The notes: generated by a model not told the origin, from the sequence alone. A stretch of 64,000 nt of DNA from Alphaproteobacteria bacterium (GCA_011523425.1 WTGU01000120.1:1-64000), one strand, 5' to 3'; shown: positions 52,446-61,277, counted from the first letter of the stretch. Numbers and translations are program-made.

Positions 52446-53165
52446 ATGAGATTCCTCGTGCTCCAGCACATCGACATCGAGCATCCCGGCGTTTTCCGCG
52501 ACTTCATGCGGGCCGACGGAATCGCCTGGGACGCGGTGGAACTCGACGAGGGCGAGGCGATCCCGCCGCTCGACGGCTACGACGCGCTCATCTCCATGGG
52601 CGGGCCGATGGACGTCTTCGAGGAGGATGCCTACCCCTGGCTCGCCGACGAGAAGGTCGCGATCCGCGAGGCCGTGGCGGAACGGCACATGCCCTTCCTC
52701 GGGGTCTGCCTCGGGCATCAGCTCCTCGCCGATGCTCTGGGCGGCAGGGTGGAGACCATGGCCGAGCCCGAGGTCGGCGTCATGGAGGTCTCGCTCACCG
52801 AAGCAGGCCGCGCCGATGCCCTGCTCGCCGGCCTCGACGCGCGGGTGACCTGCCTGCAATGGCACGGCTGCGCGGTGACCGAACTGCCGGACGGCGCCGT
52901 CGGGCTCGCCTCCTCGCCGCTCTGCGCCATCCAGGCGTTCAGGGTCGGGCGCCACGCCTACGGGCTGCAGTATCACGTGGAGCTGACGCCGACGACGGTC
53001 GCCGAGTGGGGGGCCGTCCCCGCCTACCAGGAGTCGCTGGAGCGGGCGCTGGGGCCGGACGGCCTGGGACCCTTCGAGGCGGCGGCGGCCCGGCAGATGC
53101 CCGCCTTCAACCGCGACGCCCGCATCCTCTACGACAACTTCATCGCCCTGGTGCGGGATCGTTAG
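52446..53165 (+). CDS. Class I glutamine amidotransferase
   Basis: A 239-residue stand-alone GATase domain. The nucleophile Cys88 (FLGVCLGHQLLADALGG), His177 and Glu179 (GLQYHVELTP) form the triad. It differs from the family member at 40018 and is not an obvious biosynthetic subunit. The ATG lies 25 bases after the upstream membrane protein gene with GGAGAGG before it. The TAG stop lies inside a 17-base-pair palindrome. Confidence 0.9.
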   Translation: MRFLVLQHIDIEHPGVFRDFMRADGIAWDAVELDEGEAIPPLDGYDALISMGGPMDVFEEDAYPWLADEKVAIREAVAERHMPFLGVCLGHQLLADALGGRVETMAEPEVGVMEVSLTEAGRADALLAGLDARVTCLQWHGCAVTELPDGAVGLASSPLCAIQAFRVGRHAYGLQYHVELTPTTVAEWGAVPAYQESLERALGPDGLGPFEAAAARQMPAFNRDARILYDNFIALVRDR

Positions 53166-53197
53166 AGCGTATCCGTCAAAGACGGATACGCTCTAAC
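53161..53197. repeat. REP-like palindrome, copy B, spanning both stop codons
   Basis: A perfect 17-base-pair inverted repeat: arm 53161-53177 (GTTAGAGCGTATCCGTC), loop AAA, arm 53181-53197 (GACGGATACGCTCTAAC). Its outer ends provide TAG stop codons for both convergent genes, the amidotransferase (53163-53165) and purK (53195-53193 on the minus strand). Its core matches the copy at 40852-40879 in 27 of 28 bases. It probably serves as a two-way transcription end as well. Confidence 0.85.
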
Positions 53198-54308
53198 CCC
53201 GATCTCCCGCCGGCGGCCAGTCGGGGACGGGCGGCGTCGCGCCGAGCGGGCCGAGCCAGGTGACATGGCCCATCTTGCGGCCCGCGCGGGTCTCCGCCTT
53301 GCCGTAGAGATGCAGGTGCACCGCCGGGTCCGCCGCCAGCGCGGGCCAGAGCTCGACGTCGGCGCCGATCAGGTTCTTCATGGCGGCGCTGGCACGGCGC
53401 TCCGTGGAGCCGAGCGGCAGGCCGCAGACTGCGCGGATGTGCTGCGCGAACTGGCTGGTCTCACAGCCCTCGATGGTCCAGTGGCCCGAGTTGTGGACGC
53501 GGGGGGCGATCTCGTTGACCAGCAGCCGGCCGTCGCCGGTGACGAAGAGCTCGACGCAGAGCACGCCCACATGGTCGAGCGCCCGGGCGATGCGCCCGGC
53601 GCCCTCCCGCGTCGCCGCGGCGAGGGCAGGGGCGATGTCCGCCGGCGCCAGGGTCAGGTCGAGGATGCCGTGAACGTGGCGGTTCTCCACCGGATCGAAG
53701 GTCGCCGTCGCGCCGTCGCCCGCGCGGGCCACGATCACCGAGACCTCGCGCTCGATCGGCGCGAGGGCTTCGAGGATCGCGGGTCTCCCGCCGAGCCTGC
53801 CCCGCCAGGCATCGAGCAGGTCGTCGCCCTCGCCGAGCACCGTCTGGCCCTTGCCGTCGTAGCCGAGGGTCTGGGTCTTGAGCACGGCGGGCCGGCCGAT
53901 CCGCGCATCGGCGGCCGCGCCGCTCTCGGCTTCCTCCACCGCCGCATAGGGCGTCGTCTCCAGCCCGAGAGTGCGGCAGAAGTCCTTCTCCGCGATCCGG
54001 TTCTGGGCGATGCGGAGCGAGCGGGCGCCGGGCCGGACCGGCACCCGGTCCGCCAGCCGCTCCAGCGCCTCGGCCGGCACGTTCTCGAACTCGACCGTGA
54101 CGACGTCCACCGCTTCGGCAAACGCATCGAGCGCCGCGCCGTCGTCGTAGGCCGCCACGGTCTCCGCGGCGGAGACCTGCGCTGCGGGGCCCTCCGGCTC
54201 CGGCGCGTAGATGTGGCAGCGATAGCCGAGGCGGGCGGCGGCGATGGCCAGCATCCGGCCGAGCTGGCCGCCGCCGAGGATGCCGACGGTGGCTCCCGGC
54301 GGGATCAC
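53193..54308 (-). CDS. purK: N5-carboxyaminoimidazole ribonucleotide synthase
   Basis: A 371-residue ATP-grasp enzyme that turns AIR, bicarbonate and ATP into N5-CAIR in purine synthesis. GATVGILGGGQLGRMLAIAA opens the biotin-carboxylase-like N domain; TVEFENVPAEALERL, QNRIAEKDFCRTLG, KTQTLGYDGKGQ and VNEIAPRVHNSGHWTIEGC are all PurK-typical. It starts four bases after purE, and the two catalyse consecutive steps. The stop is in the palindrome shared with the convergent amidotransferase gene. Confidence 0.96.
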   Translation of the reverse strand: MIPPGATVGILGGGQLGRMLAIAAARLGYRCHIYAPEPEGPAAQVSAAETVAAYDDGAALDAFAEAVDVVTVEFENVPAEALERLADRVPVRPGARSLRIAQNRIAEKDFCRTLGLETTPYAAVEEAESGAAADARIGRPAVLKTQTLGYDGKGQTVLGEGDDLLDAWRGRLGGRPAILEALAPIEREVSVIVARAGDGATATFDPVENRHVHGILDLTLAPADIAPALAAATREGAGRIARALDHVGVLCVELFVTGDGRLLVNEIAPRVHNSGHWTIEGCETSQFAQHIRAVCGLPLGSTERRASAAMKNLIGADVELWPALAADPAVHLHLYGKAETRAGRKMGHVTWLGPLGATPPVPDWPPAGDRG

Positions 54309-54312
54309 GGGA

Positions 54313-54804
54313 TCAGGACTCCGGCGTTTCGGCGACCGCGGCGGTCTGCCTGGCCCGCCACTCGTCGAGCGCGGCCGCCACCCCTGCGTCGGACAGCGCG
54401 ACGATCGACGCGGCGAGCAGCGCGGCGTTGATCGCGCCCGCGCGCCCGATGGCGAGCGTGCCCACGGGCACGCCGGCCGGCATCTGAACGATGGAGAGCA
54501 GGCTGTCCATGCCTTTCAGGCTCTTGCTCTCGACCGGTACGCCGAGGACGGGCAGCGGCGTCATCGCTGCGGTCATGCCGGGCAGGTGCGCGGCCCCGCC
54601 GGCGCCGGCAATGATGACCTTGAGACCCCGGTCGCGGGCCTCCTCGGCGTAGGCGGAGAGCCGCCTGGGCGTGCGGTGGGCTGAGACGATGCGGCTCTCG
54701 AAGGGGACGCCGAGCGCCTCCAGCGTGTCCGCGGCGTGGCGCATGGTCTCCCAGTCGGACTGGCTTCCCATGATGATCCCGACCGCGGCGATGGCCTCGG
54801 TCAT
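54313..54804 (-). CDS. purE: N5-carboxyaminoimidazole ribonucleotide mutase
   Basis: A 163-residue class I PurE that moves the carboxyl group of N5-CAIR to C4 giving CAIR. The SAM-like start [16 protein letters not shown], the catalytic SAHRTPRRL (His) and [12 protein letters not shown] are intact, as is [29 protein letters not shown] lies just upstream of the ATG at 54804. First gene of the purEK operon, divergent from rpsU. Confidence 0.96.
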   Translation of the reverse strand: MTEAIAAVGIIMGSQSDWETMRHAADTLEALGVPFESRIVSAHRTPRRLSAYAEEARDRGLKVIIAGAGGAAHLPGMTAAMTPLPVLGVPVESKSLKGMDSLLSIVQMPAGVPVGTLAIGRAGAINAALLAASIVALSDAGVAAALDEWRARQTAAVAETPES

Positions 54805-54890
54805 GATGCTCCTCCCTTGCGGGTTACGGCGGCGGGCGCGCTGGGCCATAATACCGTCGCGGAGGGGTTGCGGGCACCGCGCTCGGCGCC

Positions 54891-54919
54891 TTCACACCCC
54901 CGGCGGGCCGTGCTATAGA
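54891..54919 (+). promoter_or_regulatory. Sigma-70 promoter of rpsU
   Basis: -35 TTCACA (54891-54896, five of six), a 17-base spacer, -10 TATAGA (54914-54919). The start codon of rpsU is 50 bases downstream of the -10 box, giving a leader of about 44 bases that includes AGAGGAAG. Confidence 0.65.
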
Positions 54920-54969
54920 GCCGCCCGCCAGCCATTGAAACCCTCAGTCGAGCGAGAGGAAGCAGGAAT

Positions 54970-55173
54970 TTGGTTCATGTAGTCGTCCGCGAGAACAACG
55001 TCGATCAGGCGCTGAAGGCACTCAAGAAGAAAATGCAGCGCGAAGGAATCTTTCGGGAAATGAAGATGCGCCGCCACTACGAAAAGCCTTCGGAGCGGCG
55101 GGCGCGGGAGAAGGCCGAGGCAGTCCGGCGCGCCCGGAAGCTCGCCCGGAAACGCGCGCAGCGCGAGGAATAG
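54970..55173 (+). CDS. rpsU: 30S ribosomal protein S21
   Basis: A 67-residue ribosomal protein needed for initiation on the 30S subunit. The conserved core [20 protein letters not shown] and the very basic tail ([14 protein letters not shown]) are typical. It begins with TTG; the only in-frame upstream alternatives lack a ribosome site, and AGGAAG lies seven bases before. A TTG start on an abundant ribosomal protein is unusual and may set its level. Own promoter at 54891; hairpin at 55218 beyond the gene. Confidence 0.93.
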   Translation: MVHVVVRENNVDQALKALKKKMQREGIFREMKMRRHYEKPSERRAREKAEAVRRARKLARKRAQREE

Positions 55174-55217
55174 CACCCGCCCGGAGCGGGCTCGCGACTC
55201 TCCAGTTTCCCGTGTTG

Positions 55218-55244
55218 CGTGCCGGCCGAAAACGAGCCGGCACG
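55218..55244. terminator. Hairpin between convergent rpsU and pntB
   Basis: CGTGCCGGC (55218-55226) pairs with GCCGGCACG (55236-55244) around a loop containing AAAA. The plus strand then reads GATAATCATTTG. It lies 45 bases after rpsU and 33 bases beyond the pntB stop, so it could end transcription from both sides. Confidence 0.55.
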
Positions 55245-55276
55245 GATAATCATTTGCTCCGCCGGAAGGCCCGCAG

Positions 55277-56659
55277 TCAGAGAGACTTGACGATCTCCTC
55301 GACCATCTTCTTGGCGTCTCCGAAGAGCATCATCGTGTTGTCCCGGTAGAACACCGGATTGTCGATGCCGGCATAGCCCGGCGCCAGCGAGCGCTTCACG
55401 AACAGCACCGTCTTGCAGAGCTCCACGTCGAGAATCGGCATGCCGGCGATCGGGCTCTGGGGATCGGTCTTCGCCACCGGATTGACCACGTCGTTGGCGC
55501 CGATCACGAAGGCGACATCGGTGTTGGGCATGTCGCTGTTGATGTCCTCCAGCTCGTAGACCTCGTCGTAGGGGACGTTGGCCTCGGCCAGAAGCACGTT
55601 CATGTGGCCCGGCATGCGGCCGGCCACAGGGTGGATGGCGTAGCGGATCTCGACCCCCTCCTTGTGGAGCAGGTCGGCCATCTCGCGTACGGCGTGCTGG
55701 GCCTGGGCCACGGCGAGGCCGTAGCCCGGCACGATCACCACCGAGCCGGCATTCCGCATGATGAAGGCGGCGTCGTCGGCGCTGCCCGACTTGTGGGTAC
55801 GGTCGGCGGCGGTGGCGGGCCGCGAGGAATCGGTGCCGAAGCCGCCGAGGATCACGCTGATGAAGGAGCGGTTCATCGCGCGGCACATGATGTAGCTCAG
55901 GATCGCACCGGCCGAGCCCACCAGCGCGCCGACCACGATGAGCACCGTGTTCTCCAGGGTGAAGCCGATCCCCGCCGCCGCCCAGCCGGAATAGGAGTTC
56001 AGCATCGAGATCACCACCGGCATGTCGGCGCCGCCGATGGGAACGATCAGCAGCACGCCGAAGAGCAGCGCGAGCCCCGTCATGGCCCAGAAGACGCTCT
56101 CCTGCTGGTCGATCGAGAAGACCACTCCGAGCGCGACGATGGCGACGATGAGGGCGAGGTTGAGCAGGTGCTGGCCGCGGAAGACCAGCGGCGCGCCGGT
56201 CACCAGCTCCTGCAGCTTGGCGAAGGCGACGACCGAGCCGGTGAAGGTCAGCGCGCCGATGACCACGCCGAAGCTCATCTCGATCCGGCTGACCAGCCTG
56301 ATGTCGCCGGGCATGCCGATGTGGAAGGTCTCCGGCGCGTAGAGCGCGGCGCCAGCCACCAGCACCGCGGCGAGCCCCACCAGGCTGTGGAAGGCGGCCA
56401 CGAGCTGCGGCATCGCGGTCATGCGGATGCGGAGCGCGATCAGCGTGCCGATCAGGCCGCCGACGGCGATGCCGACGCCGATCCACAGATAGTCCTCGAC
56501 CCCCGGCTGGCCGAGGGTCGTGCCGATGGCGATCACCATGCCGGCGATGCCGAACAGGTTGCCGCTGCGCGCCGTTTTCGGCGAGGAGAGGCCCCTGAGG
56601 GCCATGATGAAGCAGACGCCGGCGATGAGGTAGAGAATCGCCGCCAGGTTCGAGGTCAT
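55277..56659 (-). CDS. pntB: NAD(P) transhydrogenase subunit beta
   Basis: A 460-residue membrane subunit of the proton-driven transhydrogenase, which reduces NADP+ with NADH. About nine N-terminal membrane segments are followed by the soluble NADP(H)-binding domain III (VVIVPGYGLAVAQAQHAV, HPVAGRMPGHMNVLLAEA, and the C-terminal VELCKTVLFVKRSLAPGYAG). The length is standard. It is last in the operon pntAa-pntAb-pntB; twelve bases separate it from pntAb. Confidence 0.95.
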   Translation of the reverse strand: MTSNLAAILYLIAGVCFIMALRGLSSPKTARSGNLFGIAGMVIAIGTTLGQPGVEDYLWIGVGIAVGGLIGTLIALRIRMTAMPQLVAAFHSLVGLAAVLVAGAALYAPETFHIGMPGDIRLVSRIEMSFGVVIGALTFTGSVVAFAKLQELVTGAPLVFRGQHLLNLALIVAIVALGVVFSIDQQESVFWAMTGLALLFGVLLIVPIGGADMPVVISMLNSYSGWAAAGIGFTLENTVLIVVGALVGSAGAILSYIMCRAMNRSFISVILGGFGTDSSRPATAADRTHKSGSADDAAFIMRNAGSVVIVPGYGLAVAQAQHAVREMADLLHKEGVEIRYAIHPVAGRMPGHMNVLLAEANVPYDEVYELEDINSDMPNTDVAFVIGANDVVNPVAKTDPQSPIAGMPILDVELCKTVLFVKRSLAPGYAGIDNPVFYRDNTMMLFGDAKKMVEEIVKSL

Positions 56660-56671
56660 CGGGACTGCCGC

Positions 56672-56974
56672 CTATTTCTTCTTCTTGAACATCGACAGCA
56701 TGCGCTGCGTGACCGTGAATCCCCCGAATATGTTGACCGCCGCAAGGCCGACGGCGACACCGCCGAATATCTTGGCCACGACGCTGCCTTCCGCCGGCGT
56801 CGCCGCCAGCAGGGCACCCACGATGATCACGCTCGAGATGGCGTTGGTCACCGACATCAGCGGCGTGTGCAGCGCGGGCGTGACGCTCCACACCACGTAG
56901 TAGCCGATGAACACCGCCAGCACGAAGACCGTCACCGCGATGACCAGGGGATGCAGCTCGAGCACGTGCTCCAC
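56672..56974 (-). CDS. pntAb: NAD(P) transhydrogenase subunit alpha, membrane part
   Basis: A 100-residue membrane subunit with three to four hydrophobic segments ([55 protein letters not shown]) and the conserved [17 protein letters not shown]. It ends in MLSMFKKKK. In enterobacteria this part is fused to PntA; here it is a separate gene, as in many alphaproteobacteria. I chose the GTG at 56974, with GGGGAG eight bases upstream and two bases after the pntAa stop. Confidence 0.93.
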   Translation of the reverse strand: MEHVLELHPLVIAVTVFVLAVFIGYYVVWSVTPALHTPLMSVTNAISSVIIVGALLAATPAEGSVVAKIFGGVAVGLAAVNIFGGFTVTQRMLSMFKKKK

Positions 56975-56976
56975 GG

Positions 56977-58128
56977 CTACATCTCCCCGCCCTGCAGCGC
57001 CGGGTTCACGACCGCGCCGTCCCTGGTCAGCAGGGCTCCCCGGATCACCTCGTCCTCCCAGTCGATCTCGAGGCCGCGGCTTTCCCGGTCGATCATCGGC
57101 TCGATGAAGTTGAAGAGGTTGCGCGCGTAGAGCGTGCTGGTATCGACCGGAACCCGCGCCGGATAGTTGGCGTGGGCGACGATGGTGACGCCGTGGCGAA
57201 CGACCACCCGGTCGTGGGCGCTGAGCGCGCAGTTGCCGCCGCTCTCGATCGCCAGGTCGACGATCACCGAGCCGGGCTTCATCGCTCTCACCGTCTCCTC
57301 GGTGATCAGCACCGGTGCCGGCTTGCCCGGAATCTGGGCGGTGGTGATGCAAATGTCCTGCTTCGCCAGAGTCTCGTGGATGAGCGCGGCTTGGCGCGCC
57401 TTGTAAGCATCGTCCATCTCACGGGCATAGCCGCCTGCGGTCTCGGCATCGCCCGCGTCGGCATCCACGGAGACGAACTTGGCGCCGAGGCTCTCGACCT
57501 GCTCCTTGACCGCCGGCCGCACGTCGAAGGCAGACACCAGCGCGCCCAGGCGGCGTGCGGTGGCGATCGCCTGCAGCCCGGCGACGCCCGCGCCCAGCAC
57601 GACGACCCGCGCCGGGGCCACGGTGCCGGCGGCGGTCATCATCATGGGCAGGATGCGGCCGAAATGCTCGGCGGCGTCGATCACCGCCTTGTAGCCGGCG
57701 ATGTTGCTCTGCGACGACAGCGCATCCATCGATTGTGCGCGGCTGATGCGCGGAATCAGCTCCATGGCGAACGAGGTGATGCCGCGCGCCGCGTAGCTCT
57801 CCACCTGCTCGCGCTGCTGCAGCGGCGCGAGCAGCCCCACCAGCACCGCCTCGGGATTGACGAGGGAGAGCTCGTCGGCAGCGTTGCCGTCGCAGAGCGG
57901 CGCGCGGACCTTCGCCACCAGGTCGGCCTCGCCGTATACCGTCGACGCATCGGGGGCGATCCGGGCGCCGGCCTCCGCCAGCACCTCGTCCGACATCTGC
58001 GCGCCGACGCCGGCACCGCTCTCGACCATCATCTCGACGCCGAGAGCGGAGAACTTCTTGATGGAATCCGGGGACGCGGCGATCCGGGTCTCGCCCGGCA
58101 CGATCTCCTTCGGAACCCCGATCCTCAT
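56977..58128 (-). CDS. pntAa: NAD(P) transhydrogenase subunit alpha, NAD-binding part
   Basis: A 383-residue soluble NAD(H)-binding subunit (domain I) of the transhydrogenase. [20 protein letters not shown] opens it; the alanine-dehydrogenase-like [19 protein letters not shown], the Rossmann [20 protein letters not shown] and a [19 protein letters not shown] block follow. Start at 58128 gives the standard N-terminus; only a weak ribosome site is seen. First gene of the pnt operon, giving NADPH for biosynthesis and redox defence. Confidence 0.95.
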   Translation of the reverse strand: MRIGVPKEIVPGETRIAASPDSIKKFSALGVEMMVESGAGVGAQMSDEVLAEAGARIAPDASTVYGEADLVAKVRAPLCDGNAADELSLVNPEAVLVGLLAPLQQREQVESYAARGITSFAMELIPRISRAQSMDALSSQSNIAGYKAVIDAAEHFGRILPMMMTAAGTVAPARVVVLGAGVAGLQAIATARRLGALVSAFDVRPAVKEQVESLGAKFVSVDADAGDAETAGGYAREMDDAYKARQAALIHETLAKQDICITTAQIPGKPAPVLITEETVRAMKPGSVIVDLAIESGGNCALSAHDRVVVRHGVTIVAHANYPARVPVDTSTLYARNLFNFIEPMIDRESRGLEIDWEDEVIRGALLTRDGAVVNPALQGGEM

Positions 58129-58261
58129 GCCTGCACCGACGACTCCGCCTGCCAGGGAGCGGCAGCACAATGCCCCGCCCGATGCCGTTTGCCAAGGCCC
58201 GGTTCGACTGTCTTCACGGAGGGGCGGGGGGAAGGCGGAAAACCCGCGGCGGCGCTGCGCG

Positions 58262-59608
58262 TCAGGCGGCTTCGGGCACGCCGCAACGCTCCAGCGCTGC
58301 GCCCTGACGGCGGGCCAGTCGGACGGCGTCGAACTCCTCGATCAGCGCCTCGACCAGCCGGTGCCAGTTGAGCTCCGCCTTCAGGTGGAGGAAGACCGAG
58401 CCGAGGCCGATCGCCGAGCGATCCATCAGCACGAACTCGCGCGGCGGGGTGACGCCGCCGAGCCGCCGTATCTCCCGGTGCACCTTGGCGGCGACCGCGC
58501 CACCGAAACGGCCGCTGCCCGATTCGTCGATGAGCCGGGTGCGGTCGTCGACCAGGGGCCCGTAGATGTAGTTCGCCCAGATGTTGAGCGCGTCGACCAT
58601 CTCGTTCGAGAGGTCGCTGAATCCCCAGGTCTCGTAGGCGTGCACCGCGAGCTCGCGATCGTCGTCCCGCACCGCGTGGTAGAGGTCGATCACGCCCTGC
58701 ACGAAAGGGCCTCCGAACACGCGGATGCAGCCATAGTCGAGGAGGTTGACCGCGCCGTCGGGGCGCACCGTGTAGTTGCCAAGGTGGGGGTCGCCGTGGA
58801 GCACGCCGTAGCGGTAAAATGGCACGTACCAGGCGTTGAACATGTGCAGCGCGATCGCGTTGCGCCGCTTGGCCGGGGCGTCGGTAAACTCGAGCAGCGG
58901 GGCGCCGCCGAGCCAGCTCATGGTGAGCAGCCGCTTCGTGGAAAGCCCCGGCTCCACCACCGGCACGTGAACGCCGGGCTCGTCCTCCAGCATCGCGCCA
59001 TAGAGAGCCATGTGGCGGGCCTCGCGCTCGTAGTCCAGCTCCTCGCGCAGCCGGGCCGCGATTTCGGCGTGAATCTCGGCGGTGTCGATCGCCCGGTCGT
59101 AGCGGGCATAGACGGCGAAGATCAGCTTGAGCTGGCGGATGTCGGCCGCCACCGCCGACGCCATGTCGGGATACTGCAGCTTGCAGGCGAGCGCCGCGCC
59201 GTCGTGCCCGGCCGCGCGGTGTACCTGGCCGAGAGAAGCCGCCGCCGCCGCCTCGGTCTCGAACTCGGCGAAGGCCTGTCGCCAGTCCGGGCCGAGCTCG
59301 GCCGCCATGCGCCGCTTGACGAAGCCCCAGCCCATCGCCGGCGCCCGCGACTGCAGCGCGCCGAGTGCCTCGGCATACTCGTCCGGAAGGCCGCCGGGAA
59401 CGGTCGCGAGCAGTTGCGCGACCTTCATCAGCGGTCCCTTGAGGCCGCCCAGTGCGCGCCGCAGCTCCTCGGCGTTCCGCTCCCGGTCGGCGGGCAGCCC
59501 CAGATAGCGCTGGCCCGCCATACGGGCGGCGATGCCGCCCACCGAGGTACCGACCCGCGCGTAGCGGCGCACGCGCCCGCTCAGCCTGTCATCCTCGCGT
59601 TCCGGCAT
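58262..59608 (-). CDS. ABC1/UbiB family kinase-like protein
   Basis: A 448-residue member of the ABC1/AarF/UbiB family of atypical kinases/ATPases linked to ubiquinone synthesis and lipid homeostasis. The family N-terminal KxGQ motif appears as KVAQ (residues 62-65), with Ala for Gly; the alanine-rich loop is AAAAASLGQVHRA, the catalytic loop HGDPHLGN and the metal motif NLLDYG. No C-terminal membrane segments are seen, unlike UbiB. The KxAQ form may alter nucleotide selectivity. Stands alone on this strand, divergent from the small cysteine-rich protein gene. Confidence 0.87.
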   Translation of the reverse strand: MPEREDDRLSGRVRRYARVGTSVGGIAARMAGQRYLGLPADRERNAEELRRALGGLKGPLMKVAQLLATVPGGLPDEYAEALGALQSRAPAMGWGFVKRRMAAELGPDWRQAFAEFETEAAAAASLGQVHRAAGHDGAALACKLQYPDMASAVAADIRQLKLIFAVYARYDRAIDTAEIHAEIAARLREELDYEREARHMALYGAMLEDEPGVHVPVVEPGLSTKRLLTMSWLGGAPLLEFTDAPAKRRNAIALHMFNAWYVPFYRYGVLHGDPHLGNYTVRPDGAVNLLDYGCIRVFGGPFVQGVIDLYHAVRDDDRELAVHAYETWGFSDLSNEMVDALNIWANYIYGPLVDDRTRLIDESGSGRFGGAVAAKVHREIRRLGGVTPPREFVLMDRSAIGLGSVFLHLKAELNWHRLVEALIEEFDAVRLARRQGAALERCGVPEAA

Positions 59609-59828
59609 GATCGGCGTCCCGGTGCCTCACCCTTGCGTCCTCGGGCGGCGTCCCGCGACGCCGTCCCCGACATGCGCCATGATAACACGGCGGTAAGGGT
59701 CTCTATTCGCGTGGTTTTCAGCCGTTGCGGCGGCGCAAGTCGGCGGATCAAGAGCGATCACATTCTTGCGATGTCGGTCGTTCGCCCCTTCCCGCCGTTC
59801 CATGCTTGGCCCATCATTCCGGCAGGTT

Positions 59829-59861
59829 GCATGCGAGACGCCTGCACGGGCGGTCGCATGC
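59829..59861 (+). promoter_or_regulatory. Leader hairpin before the cysteine-array gene
   Basis: GCATGCGA (59829-59836) and TCGCATGC (59854-59861) are complementary, with CGCC/GGCG extending the stem inside. TTGC and GCAA flank it on either side. It lies 35 bases before the ATG, between the upstream region and the ribosome site (GAGGAGAGG at 59880-59888). It could be a leader structure that tunes translation; no known riboswitch class is recognised. Confidence 0.45.
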
Positions 59862-59895
59862 GGCCGCAAGCAAAACCAACGAGGAGAGGCTACCG

Positions 59896-60099
59896 ATGAT
59901 CAAAGAGACCGTGATTGCCGTCAGCGTCGTGACCATGGCGGCGGGCGCCGCGCTTGCACCCTCCGCCGTCTCGGCCGCCGACCAGCCGATTGTCGTCGCA
60001 TCGTGTAATCCCTGCGATCCGTGCGGCGCTTGCAATCCCTGCGATCCGTGCGGCGGTTGCAATCCCTGCGACCCCTGCAATCCGTGCGCCAGCGGCTGA
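59896..60099 (+). CDS. Secreted cysteine-array mini-protein (CxxC repeats)
   Basis: A 67-residue protein with a signal peptide ([20 protein letters not shown], cut near SAADQ). The mature part ends in ten cysteines with perfect spacing of three: Cys37, 40, 43, 46, 49, 52, 55, 58, 61 and 64, mostly as CNPCDPC units joined by GA or GG. No family with known function is recognised. The array could bind thiophilic metals like a tiny metallothionein, be cross-linked, or be modified; no modification enzyme gene is adjacent. It has its own leader hairpin and a strong terminator, so it forms a one-gene unit. It is probably a real gene: GAGGAGAGG lies upstream. Confidence 0.8.
   Translation: MIKETVIAVSVVTMAAGAALAPSAVSAADQPIVVASCNPCDPCGACNPCDPCGGCNPCDPCNPCASG
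60004..60078 (+). repeat. 27-base tandem repeats within the cysteine-array gene
   Basis: Unit 1 is 60004-60030, unit 2 is 60031-60057, and unit 3 is partial from 60058. Each unit encodes CNPCDPCG(A/G), and units differ at only two or three bases. The small number of differences suggests recent slippage or duplication, so copy number may vary between strains. Confidence 0.85.
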
Positions 60100-60121
60100 G
60101 CGGCTGACGCGTTATCTGAGG

Positions 60122-60156
60122 AGGACGCCGTCCCGATGGGGCGGCGTTCTTTTTTT
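60122..60156 (+). terminator. Rho-independent terminator of the cysteine-array gene
   Basis: GGACGCCGTCCC (with GU pairing) and GGGGCGGCGTTC form a stem around GAT, followed by seven T residues (60150-60156). It lies 23 bases after the stop of the mini-protein gene and separates it from acdS. This is the clearest T-tract terminator in the window. Confidence 0.85.
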
Positions 60157-60263
60157 GGGCCGGACCCAGGCCATGCGTGCGTGCCCGCCCACCGGTGGAC
60201 GCGGCAGGGCCGGTTGTGGTGGGATTGAGAGGGCCCCGGCCGGTGCAGGAGCGAGCGACGCGA

Positions 60264-61277
60264 ATGCTGGACAAGTTCGAACGCTATCCGCTGACCTTCG
60301 GCCCGACTCCCATCGAGAAGCTGAGCCGGCTGTCCGAGCATCTCGGCGGCGCAGTCGAGCTCTACGCCAAGCGCGAGGACTGCAATTCGGGCCTCGCCTT
60401 CGGCGGCAACAAGGTACGCAAGCTCGAATACATCGTTCCGGACGCCATCGCGTCGAACGCCGATACCCTCGTCACCATCGGCGGAGTCCAGTCGAACCAT
60501 ACGCGCCAGGTCGCCGCGGTCGCCGCCAAGCTCGGCATGAAGTGCCGCCTGGTGCAGGAAAGCTGGGTGCCGTTCGAGGACGCCGTCTACGACCGGGTCG
60601 GGAACATCCTGATGAGCCGCGTCATGGGGGCGGAGATCGAGCTGGTGGACGAAGGCTTCGACATCGGCATCAGGGAGAGCTGGGAACGGGCGATCGAGGA
60701 CGTGAAGGCGCGGGGCGGGAAGCCCTACGCCATCCCGGCCGGCGCCTCGGTTCACAGGCTGGGCGGGCTCGGCTACGTCGGCTTCGCCGAGGAGGTGCGG
60801 GCGCAGGAGGAGGCGCTCGGCTTCAGGTTCGACTACGTCATCGTCTGCACCGTCACCGGCTCGACCCATGCCGGCATGCTCGTCGGCTTCGCCAAGGACG
60901 GGCGCGCCGCGCGGGTGGTCGGGATCGACGCCTCCGGCACGCCGGCCCAGACGCGCGCCCAGGTCATGGAGATCGCCCGCAACACGGCGGAGCTCGTGGC
61001 GCTCGGCCGCGAGATCGCGGACGACGATCTCGTGCTGCTCGAGGACTACGCCTATCCCGCCTACGGCGTGCCGTCTGCCGAGACCAACGACGCGATCCGC
61101 CTCGCGGCCCGCACGGAAGGGATGATGACCGATCCCGTCTACGAGGGGAAATCCATGCAGGGGATGATCGACCTGGTACGGAAGGGCTACTTCCCGTCGG
61201 GCTCCAGGGTGCTCTACGCCCATCTCGGCGGCGTGCCGGCCATCAACGGCTACAGCTACGTCTATCGCAACGGCTAG
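60264..61277 (+). CDS. acdS: 1-aminocyclopropane-1-carboxylate deaminase
   Basis: A 337-residue PLP enzyme, one residue shorter than the reference AcdS. It splits the plant ethylene precursor ACC into 2-oxobutanoate and ammonia. PLP Lys50 is in [18 protein letters not shown], followed by [14 protein letters not shown]. The residues that separate true ACC deaminases from D-cysteine desulfhydrases, Glu295 and Leu322 in the reference, are present as Glu294 (VYEGKSMQG) and Leu321 (AHLGGVPA). No acdR regulator is next to it. Suggests access to plant- or alga-derived ACC. Confidence 0.94.
   Translation: MLDKFERYPLTFGPTPIEKLSRLSEHLGGAVELYAKREDCNSGLAFGGNKVRKLEYIVPDAIASNADTLVTIGGVQSNHTRQVAAVAAKLGMKCRLVQESWVPFEDAVYDRVGNILMSRVMGAEIELVDEGFDIGIRESWERAIEDVKARGGKPYAIPAGASVHRLGGLGYVGFAEEVRAQEEALGFRFDYVIVCTVTGSTHAGMLVGFAKDGRAARVVGIDASGTPAQTRAQVMEIARNTAELVALGREIADDDLVLLEDYAYPAYGVPSAETNDAIRLAARTEGMMTDPVYEGKSMQGMIDLVRKGYFPSGSRVLYAHLGGVPAINGYSYVYRNG

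Noticed and set aside
49574-52507. A 977-residue minus-strand frame opposite the membrane spermidine-synthase-like gene
   Set aside because: It is an antisense shadow, rich in Arg, Gln and Glu, without any recognisable domain.
55077-56891. A 604-residue minus-strand frame overlapping pntB and rpsU
   Set aside because: It is the wrong frame of the pntB region; the pntB frame gives a complete, standard subunit.
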